Of a stretch of 9,760 bases of DNA, positions 1 to 4,174 are shown one piece after another. Source of the DNA: JBKJZO01 sp046715235 (lineage in GTDB: Bacteria; Actinomycetota; Actinomycetes; BP-191); NCBI GenBank assembly GCA_046715235.1, contig JBKJZO010000091.1, forward strand, positions 1 through 9,760. The letters are read 5' to 3'. The notes beneath the pieces were generated by a model. The model saw nothing but the letters and a program-made list of their open reading frames with translations, did not search any database and was not told where the DNA came from. Within the stretch, counting starts at the first letter, position 1. Each line of letters begins with the position of its first letter. The translations under genes were made by a program, and so were the position numbers.

Positions 1-185
1 GCCAGCTCCTCGAGGCGAGCGCCCGCGGCCGGCGACAGCAGCGCGGCGACGTCACGCGGCTGGAGATGCTCTGCGGTCAACGCCCTGTCGACGTCGGCAT
101 TGGATGCACCGACGGCGTACGACGACAGCCCGGCCGCGTCCAGGTTGGCCAGTTCGGCGGCGAAGCGACCGGGCGCGGCGCTCAC
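1..185 (-). CDS. thiH: ThiH, 2-iminoacetate (dehydroglycine) synthase, N-terminal part only
   Basis: ThiH is a radical SAM enzyme that splits tyrosine into p-cresol and dehydroglycine, the glycine-derived unit that ThiG builds into the thiazole of thiamine. Only the first 61 codons lie in the window; the gene continues past the left edge, so the radical SAM CxxxCxxC cluster is not visible. Identification rests on the N-terminal segment, where the residues ADVDRAL followed by LLSPAA and LEELA match what I recall of E. coli ThiH (ADVERAL, LLSPAA, LEQLA) with the same spacing. The GTG start at 183-185 overlaps the thiG stop codon in a GTGA, so the two are translationally coupled and under the same TPP riboswitch. 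The spacing and family match make this call fairly safe despite truncation; the main alternative is another ThiH-like radical SAM lyase, which the thiG coupling disfavours. Confidence 0.85.
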   Translation of the reverse strand, partial: MSAAPGRFAAELANLDAAGLSSYAVGASNADVDRALTAEHLQPRDVAALLSPAAGARLEEL

Positions 186-967
186 GCGGGCTGCCCAAGA
201 AATCCGGTGAGCGGCGACGACGCTTCGGCTTCGCGCCGCGGCGCGGCTCGCCCGGCGCGGTAGGCGATCCGGCCCGCCTCGGTGGCCATCGCGAAGGCAC
301 GCGCCATCGACACGGGGTCGGCCGCGATGGCGATCGCGGTGTTGACCAGTACGGCGTCAGCGCCGATCTCCATCGCTTCAGCGGCATCGCTCGGTACGCC
401 GAGCCCCGCGTCGACAACGACCGGCACTCCCGCCTGCTCGATGATGATCTCGACGGCGTCGCGGGTGCGCAGTCCCTTGTTGGAACCGATCCACGAACCC
501 AACGGCATCACCGTCGCGCAGCCGGCTTCCTCGAGCCGGCGGCACAACACCGGGTCGGCCGAACAGTAGGGCAGCACCGTGAATCCGTCGGCCACGAGCA
601 TCTCGGCCGCTCGCAGCGTTTCGATGGGGTCGGGCGCGAGATAGCGCGGGTCGGGGGTGACTTCGAGCTTCACGAAGTCGGGCATGCCGCCGGCCCTGGC
701 CAACCGCGCGAGCCGCACCGCCTCGTCGGCAGTCGTCGCGCCGGAGGTGTTGGGCAGCAGCAGGAAGCGGGACGCGTCGACGTAATCGAGGATGTCGCCC
801 TCGCCCGACCTGGTCAGGTCAACCCGGCGCAGCGCGACCGTGACTATCTGCGCGCCGGACGCGTCGAGCGCGTCGCGCATGGCGGCATGCGACGAGAACT
901 TGCCGGTGCCGACCAGCAGCCGAGACGTGAAGGCGCGGCCGCCGATGACGAGCGGGTCGTCTGGCAT
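182..967 (-). CDS. thiG: ThiG, thiazole synthase
   Basis: ThiG is the TIM-barrel enzyme that condenses 1-deoxyxylulose 5-phosphate, dehydroglycine and the ThiS thiocarboxylate into thiazole phosphate in the cytoplasm. The 261-residue product has the usual family length. The Schiff-base lysine is K100 in the motif FVKLEVT, and the barrel motifs LLVGTGKF (17-24), LPNTSG (71-76), MPLGSWIGS, VVVDAGLGVPSDAAEAMEIGADAVLVNTAIA and a C-terminal TGFLG are all present. The ATG at 965-967 is chosen because the protein then begins PDDPLVIGGRAF like family members and AGGGGAG lies 11 nt upstream; longer reading frames run through the riboswitch and are spurious. thiH follows with a 4-bp overlap. Neither thiS nor thiO, often found beside thiG in actinobacteria, is upstream of it here. 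Confidence 0.97.
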   Translation of the reverse strand: MPDDPLVIGGRAFTSRLLVGTGKFSSHAAMRDALDASGAQIVTVALRRVDLTRSGEGDILDYVDASRFLLLPNTSGATTADEAVRLARLARAGGMPDFVKLEVTPDPRYLAPDPIETLRAAEMLVADGFTVLPYCSADPVLCRRLEEAGCATVMPLGSWIGSNKGLRTRDAVEIIIEQAGVPVVVDAGLGVPSDAAEAMEIGADAVLVNTAIAIAADPVSMARAFAMATEAGRIAYRAGRAAPRREAEASSPLTGFLGQPA

Positions 968-977
968 GAGTCGAGCA

Positions 978-1070
978 GCTCCCCTCGCCGGCATTACCCG
1001 GATCGGGTCATGCGGGTCGCCGGCGGGCTCTGCCGGCCTCTCAGCCCGATTCCTCGAGCTCCCCGGTGGA
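978..1070 (-). promoter_or_regulatory. TPP (THI-box) riboswitch upstream of thiG
   Basis: On the minus strand this stretch carries the conserved elements of the thiamine pyrophosphate aptamer. They are CTGAGAGG (1037-1044), a P3 hairpin GCTCGA-GGAA-TCGGGC just before it, an extra P3a hairpin GCCGGC-N7-GCCGGC just after it, GACCCG with GATCC, and the P5 element CCGGGTAATGCCGG (988-1001) followed by CGAGGGG. Stems P2, P3, P4 and P5 can be drawn; P1 is not obvious. The SD-like AGGGGAG (979-985) lies in the 3' strand of P4, so ligand binding could hide the thiG ribosome site directly. No separate terminator hairpin is visible between the aptamer and the ATG. It should lower thiG-thiH expression when TPP is abundant. 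Confidence 0.93.
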
Positions 1071-1088
1071 CGGGCGTCTACGCCGTCA

Positions 1089-1094
1089 AGTCTA
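1089..1094 (-). promoter_or_regulatory. Candidate -10 box for thiGH transcript
   Basis: TAGACT (minus strand) fits the actinobacterial TANNNT -10 and would place transcription start around 1080-1083, just ahead of the riboswitch aptamer. No convincing -35 is seen 16-18 nt upstream. Read-through from the 111-aa gene upstream is the alternative. Confidence 0.3.
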
Positions 1095-1104
1095 CGCGCG
1101 CCGC

Positions 1105-1440
1105 TCAGATCGACGGGTCGGCGAGCTTGAGGGAGTTGAGCATGTCCTCGGTGTGATTGATCTGTACGACGACCGCGTCGACCGACGGCGGTACGACGAC
1201 GTCGTGCTCGGCGTACAGGAAGGAGTTGAGCACTTCGTTGGCCCCGACCCGCAGGCCGCGCGTCAGGCAGTACTCCCCCAGCGCGAACTCCCACGAGAAC
1301 ACCGCGCTCGACTCGTCCTCCTCGACGTGGCAGTAGTAGGTGAGGAAGCGGTTGCCGCGCAGCGCGAAGTGTTTGACGGCACCGCGGCCGGACGACTGGT
1401 GGGTGAAGCCGATCGAGCGCAGGTCGTCGCTGAAGGTCAT
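1105..1440 (-). CDS. Conserved-looking hypothetical protein, 111 aa
   Basis: I do not recognise this protein. It is a compact, soluble, acidic-to-neutral sequence without signal peptide or membrane helix, and has a mixed alpha/beta look, with alternating hydrophobic stretches such as NRFLTYYCHVEED, AVFSWEFALGEYCL and VVVPPSVDAVVVQINH. The region around 75-98 (AEHDVVVPPSVDAVVVQI) could form paired strands. The ATG at 1438-1440 has AGGA 7 nt upstream, a good ribosome site, supporting the start. The gene ends 35 nt before the TPP aptamer and is co-oriented with thiGH, so a joint transcript is possible, but it is not thiS (no C-terminal Gly-Gly) and not thiO. Upstream, it diverges from the padR gene. 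The confidence refers to it being a real gene, not to function. Confidence 0.75.
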   Translation of the reverse strand: MTFSDDLRSIGFTHQSSGRGAVKHFALRGNRFLTYYCHVEEDESSAVFSWEFALGEYCLTRGLRVGANEVLNSFLYAEHDVVVPPSVDAVVVQINHTEDMLNSLKLADPSI

Positions 1441-1494
1441 CGCGCCATCCTGCCCGTATCGGGCTCGGATCGCGCGTCAGACTCGGGGTTGACC

Positions 1495-1515
1495 ATATAT
1501 CGGCGTCTGATACAT
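1495..1515. promoter_or_regulatory. Candidate PadR operator (imperfect inverted repeat)
   Basis: The half-sites ATATATCGG (1495-1503) and CTGATACAT (1507-1515) are separated by CGT and are inverted copies agreeing at 7 of 9 positions. AT-rich dyads ending in ACAT/ATGT-like sequence are typical of PadR-family operators. The site starts immediately after a TTGACC (1489-1494) that could be the padR -35, and lies 10-16 nt before the padR start, which suits autorepression. It also lies upstream of the divergent 111-aa gene. Confidence 0.45.
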
Positions 1516-1530
1516 CATGTGCACGTGACT

Positions 1531-1860
1531 ATGACCACCATGCGCGAGCAGACGTATCTCGTGTTGCTCGCATTGGCCGACGGTCCCCTGCACGGATATG
1601 CCGTACTCAACGCCGTCAGCGAGTTGTCAGCCGGGAGCGTCACCATCGGCCCGGGCACCCTGTACGGCGCACTCGACCGGCTCGTTGCCGAGGAACTCAT
1701 CGAGGTCAGTGGCGCCGAGGTCGTCAACGGCCGCCATCGCCGCTACTACCGCTTGACCGGCAAAGGGGCTGAAGCCGTAAGCACCGAAACGGCGCGTTTG
1801 TCGGCGTTGGCGGTCAAGGCCCGGCGCGTCGTGTCGCGGCTTACGTTGAACGGCGCCTGA
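1531..1860 (+). CDS. PadR-family transcriptional regulator
   Basis: This is a 109-residue winged helix-turn-helix repressor of the short PadR (PadR-s2-like) type. The diagnostic segments are present in order: a first helix with YLVLLALADGPLHGYAV (residues 9-25), the recognition helix region GPGTLYGALDRLVAEELIE (43-61) and the wing GRHRRYYRLTGKGAEAV (70-86), with a short C-terminal dimerisation helix. No ligand or metal motif is visible, so the inducer is unknown. No Shine-Dalgarno sequence precedes the start, so the mRNA may be leaderless. In-frame candidates are GTG 1525, ATG 1531 and ATG 1540; ATG 1531 is taken as the compromise. Its stop is 3 bp before the GTG of the next gene, a membrane protein of the kind often co-transcribed with PadR regulators. 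Autoregulation through the dyad at 1495-1515 is likely. Confidence 0.93.
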   Translation: MTTMREQTYLVLLALADGPLHGYAVLNAVSELSAGSVTIGPGTLYGALDRLVAEELIEVSGAEVVNGRHRRYYRLTGKGAEAVSTETARLSALAVKARRVVSRLTLNGA

Positions 1861-1863
1861 CCC

Positions 1864-2994
1864 GTGGCCCGTCTCACCTGGCCACGTGACGTGGAGGGCC
1901 GGCTGCGTCTGCTGATGCGCGCCTATCCCGTCGCTTGGCGCCAGCAGCGCGGTGAAGAGCTCGTGAGCACCGTCAGCGAACTTGTCGGTGAGAAGGGCCG
2001 GCTCGGTTGGTCGCTGGCGATCAACATCGTGCTCTCGGGATGGCGAACGAGACTCCGCGAGCACCCGCCATTGAGGCCGTGGCTGGCCTACCGGCTGCTC
2101 GATCGGAGGATGCCGACCCGATGGCAACCATGGGTGCGCCAGGACATCCTCGGGCGTCTCTTCCCGTTTCGGCGTTCCATCTTCGGCGTCCTCGTGTTCG
2201 CGTCCACGTTCGCCTCCCTCACGCTCGCGGGTCCACGCACCGGGGGAATTCCGTCGGAGGTCGTCGTCGGCTGGATCGCCGGGACGGCGGTTAGCTCTTT
2301 GGCTCTCGGTAGGTGGGCGAGACGCCGGTTCCTGCGTCGCCACGGGTTCGATCCGAACGGCGACTGGATCACGCCCCCGCCCTGGCCGACGTACGTCTTC
2401 GAGGTGCGACCACGCGAGGTACGGCAGGTGTGGCCATGGCTCGTCGCGGGCGGAGCCGCGGGTATTGCTCTCGCGGTGCCGTGGCAGCTGATCCTCGTCA
2501 GGCTCGCGCCGACTCTGGGCTACATCCCTCCCAACTACACGGGCAACCACGCATTGCCGGGATACGAGTGGAAGATGCGCGTGGCAACAGCCGCGTGCGC
2601 GGCCACTTCCGTGGTGATCGGTGCGGTCGCAATCCTGCGGCTACGCAGGCGGCTCTCTACGCGCACCCGCGTCAACCGGGCGGAGACGGTTCCGGTCAAC
2701 CGGTGGCGGTTGGTCGCGGTCGTCGGCGGCTCCGCCGCTCTGTGGGGTGCGCTCGCAGTGCTGCGCGATCACAGCACCGCTCGTGAGCCGTACTCGCTCG
2801 CGGTGCACTGCGTGATCCTTCTCATCGCGCCGGCGTCCCTGGTGGCGGGCCTGATCGCGCGCCGCGTCGAGAAGGCCGGCGGCCTGACGGTCAGCTGGCG
2901 GGACGTCCTGTTCGGGACCTTAGGCATCGGCCCGATTCCCGATTACCCGCCTGAGCAGCGCATCGTCGGCGTGGTCGACCCGCAACCCACGTAG
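1864..2994 (+). CDS. Six-helix membrane protein with N-terminal HAAS-like segment, PadR partner
   Basis: The 376-residue product starts with a cytoplasmic segment (about 11-42) containing RLLMRAYPVAWRQQRGEEL, which resembles the 'R.YP..WR.RYGEE' signature of small helical domains (HAAS/DUF1700-like or permease-prefix type) found in proteins encoded next to padR. Six hydrophobic segments follow at about 104-122, 131-149, 191-213, 240-259, 282-300 and 311-333, with basic loops between. No catalytic or transporter motif is recognisable, so the function is unknown; a sensor or effector controlled by PadR is inferred from context. The GTG start at 1864 lies 3 bp after the padR stop. The pair is probably one operon. 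The inverted repeat at 3030-3083 may end the transcript. Confidence 0.85.
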   Translation: MARLTWPRDVEGRLRLLMRAYPVAWRQQRGEELVSTVSELVGEKGRLGWSLAINIVLSGWRTRLREHPPLRPWLAYRLLDRRMPTRWQPWVRQDILGRLFPFRRSIFGVLVFASTFASLTLAGPRTGGIPSEVVVGWIAGTAVSSLALGRWARRRFLRRHGFDPNGDWITPPPWPTYVFEVRPREVRQVWPWLVAGGAAGIALAVPWQLILVRLAPTLGYIPPNYTGNHALPGYEWKMRVATAACAATSVVIGAVAILRLRRRLSTRTRVNRAETVPVNRWRLVAVVGGSAALWGALAVLRDHSTAREPYSLAVHCVILLIAPASLVAGLIARRVEKAGGLTVSWRDVLFGTLGIGPIPDYPPEQRIVGVVDPQPT

Positions 2995-3029
2995 TCGCGC
3001 CGCCGCCGTATCCGTCAGCTGCCGGTTGG

Positions 3030-3083
3030 GGTTTGGGTCTCCTGCTACGCGGGCGGCTTTCCGGGGACCAGGAGACCCAAACC
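3030..3083 (+). terminator. 15-bp perfect inverted repeat, terminator-like
   Basis: The arms GGTTTGGGTCTCCTG (3030-3044) and its exact complement (3069-3083) flank a 24-nt loop. The position, 35 bp after the membrane protein stop and 36 bp before the next promoter, suits a transcription terminator. There is no T run after the stem and the loop is long, so this is not a classical intrinsic terminator; a stem-only actinobacterial terminator or another structural element is possible. An alternative pairing of CCGGTT (3022-3027) with AACCGG (3080-3085) also exists. Confidence 0.5.
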
Positions 3084-3119
3084 GGTCCCGCAAAAGCACT
3101 CCAGCCCCAGCAACCTCAC

Positions 3120-3149
3120 TTGTCACAGACGTCACAGACGGCGTACGGT
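3120..3149 (+). promoter_or_regulatory. Promoter of the LysM/SLT-kinase operon
   Basis: TTGTCA (3120-3125, one mismatch to TTGACA) is followed by an 18-nt spacer and TACGGT (3144-3149, TANNNT). The predicted start, around 3155-3157, coincides with the 5' edge of the hairpin at 3154-3177, giving a leader of roughly 80 nt. The two 9-bp repeats at 3122-3139 overlap the -35 and spacer. Confidence 0.5.
3122..3139 (+). repeat. Tandem GTCACAGAC repeats, candidate MtrA box
   Basis: GTCACAGAC occurs twice back to back (3122-3130 and 3131-3139). From memory, the MtrA response regulator of mycobacteria recognises loosely conserved direct 9-mers beginning GTCACA, and its regulon is rich in peptidoglycan hydrolases. 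The gene downstream is a LysM/SLT cell-wall hydrolase, which fits. The overlap with the -35 and spacer would favour repression from this promoter, but the mode cannot be read from sequence. Confidence 0.5.
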
Positions 3150-3153
3150 CGAC

Positions 3154-3222
3154 GGTGCGGCAGGGGAAGGCCGCACCACTTCGCGTTCACGCACAGCGTT
3201 CTCGCCGTGCCGCGCCTTCCCC
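3154..3222 (+). promoter_or_regulatory. Structured 5' leader with loop complementary to SD-proximal sequence
   Basis: A perfect 8-bp hairpin (GGTGCGGC 3154-3161, GCCGCACC 3170-3177) has the loop AGGGGAAG. The loop plus the next base, GGGGAAGG (3163-3170), is the exact complement of CCTTCCCC (3215-3222), which directly abuts the ribosome site GAGGA (3223-3227) of the LysM/SLT gene. Either a loop-based tertiary contact or an alternative long-range stem is possible. It does not match the c-di-AMP (ydaO) aptamer or any other riboswitch I know. Confidence 0.4.
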
Positions 3223-3236
3223 GAGGACATCGCCGC

Positions 3237-4133
3237 ATGACCGGCTCTCCGGCTGGCTTCCCGCACGGCCGACTTCTGCCGCGACTCGCGCGCGCCCTCG
3301 CCGTACCGCTGCTGCTCGCCCTGTTGCTCTCCGCCGGCGCGGCCAACGTCATCAAGGTTCGCCGCGGCGACACGCTGACCTCGCTGGCCCGCAAGTACCA
3401 CACGACGGTCGCGGCGCTGCGTGAGCTCAACGACATGCCGGGCAGCGCCAGCCTGATCTACGCCGGGCAGTCGCTGCGCGTGCCCCGACGGGCGGTCGCC
3501 AGCAAGCCGGCACCAATCAGGACCAAGACGGTCCCGCGGTTGCACAAGGTTGTTCGCGGCGACAGCCTCATCGACATCGCCAAGCGCTACCGCACCACCC
3601 CCGAGTGGATCGCGGCGAAGAACAAGCTGCCGCGCTCACGGATCGTCATCCTCGGCGACCGGCTCCTAGTCGGGTATTCGCGGGTCCGCATCCGCCCCGC
3701 GGCGCCGGCCAGGGCTCGCGTGCCCAAGGCGGTGTCAACAAAGAAGATCAAGCGGCTCATCCGGGCCGAGGCCAAGCGCGCCGGCGTCGATCCGAACCTG
3801 GCGCTGGCGCTGGCCTGGCAGGAATCGGGCTTCAAGATGAACGTCGTGTCGAGCGCGGGCGCGATCGGCGCGATGCAGGTGATGCCGGAGACCGGTGCGT
3901 GGGTGGGGCGCAACCTCGTCGGGCGCCGGCTCGACCTGGCCGACCCTGAGGACAACGTCATCGCGGGCGTGCGCTTCCTGAAGATGCTGCTCAGCATGAC
4001 GAAGAAGACCCCCGCGGCGCTGGCGGGCTACTACCAGGGGCTCGCCTCCGTCAGGCGCAACGGCGAGTACGTCGACACGAAGGCGTATGTCCGCAATGTG
4101 CTGGCGCTGCAGCGGCGGTTCAAACGAGGGTGA
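3237..4133 (+). CDS. Secreted LysM-LysM-SLT lytic transglycosylase-like peptidoglycan hydrolase
   Basis: The 298-residue protein has an Arg-rich start and hydrophobic helix (about 12-36, RLARALAVPLLLALLLSAG), consistent with a signal peptide or membrane anchor. It then has two LysM peptidoglycan-binding modules (39-83, with VRRGDTLTSLARKYHTT; 103-146, with VVRGDSLIDIAKRYRTT), a basic linker, and a C-terminal SLT/lysozyme-fold domain (170-298). The catalytic Glu of that domain is E196 in WQESGF, followed by the family motifs GAIGAMQVMPETG and LAGYYQG. It should cut or remodel cell-wall glycan strands outside the membrane. The ATG at 3237 is chosen because GAGGA (3223-3227) lies 9 nt upstream and the signal peptide begins there; longer frames run into the leader. 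Its stop overlaps a possible kinase GTG at 4130-4133, so the two are likely co-transcribed and functionally linked in cell-wall growth control. Confidence 0.93.
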   Translation: MTGSPAGFPHGRLLPRLARALAVPLLLALLLSAGAANVIKVRRGDTLTSLARKYHTTVAALRELNDMPGSASLIYAGQSLRVPRRAVASKPAPIRTKTVPRLHKVVRGDSLIDIAKRYRTTPEWIAAKNKLPRSRIVILGDRLLVGYSRVRIRPAAPARARVPKAVSTKKIKRLIRAEAKRAGVDPNLALALAWQESGFKMNVVSSAGAIGAMQVMPETGAWVGRNLVGRRLDLADPEDNVIAGVRFLKMLLSMTKKTPAALAGYYQGLASVRRNGEYVDTKAYVRNVLALQRRFKRG

Positions 4134-4148
4134 CGCGCGAGCCGCCTC

Positions 4149-4154
4149 TAGACT
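4149..4154 (+). promoter_or_regulatory. Possible internal -10 before the kinase
   Basis: TAGACT fits TANNNT and lies 8 nt before the in-frame GTG at 4163, so an internal, leaderless transcript for the kinase is conceivable. No clear -35 is seen. The same hexamer occurs upstream of thiG. Confidence 0.25.
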
Positions 4155-4174
4155 GGGCGCTCGTGGAGACCACT

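Noticed and set aside
104..1156. Long plus-strand open frame across the thiG region
   Set aside because: It is antisense to ThiG, whose motifs are unmistakable on the minus strand; the frame is Arg-rich low-complexity sequence typical of GC-rich shadow frames.
968..1294. Upstream extension of the thiG frame on the minus strand
   Set aside because: It runs through the TPP aptamer and part of the 111-aa gene, and the residues look non-protein-like; ATG 967 with its ribosome site gives the normal ThiG N-terminus.
1627..2550. Minus-strand 307-codon frame opposite padR and the membrane protein
   Set aside because: Composition is Arg/Glu/Pro-rich without motifs, while both plus-strand frames have recognisable domain or membrane features.
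3033..3236. Upstream part of the LysM/SLT frame
   Set aside because: It covers the inverted repeat, promoter and leader, and would bury the signal peptide; GAGGA with ATG 3237 is the better start.
3140..3236. A c-di-AMP (ydaO-type) riboswitch before a cell-wall hydrolase
   Set aside because: Such genes often carry it, but none of the conserved aptamer blocks (for example the GGTGAATCC and CAGCTAAC-like segments) are present.
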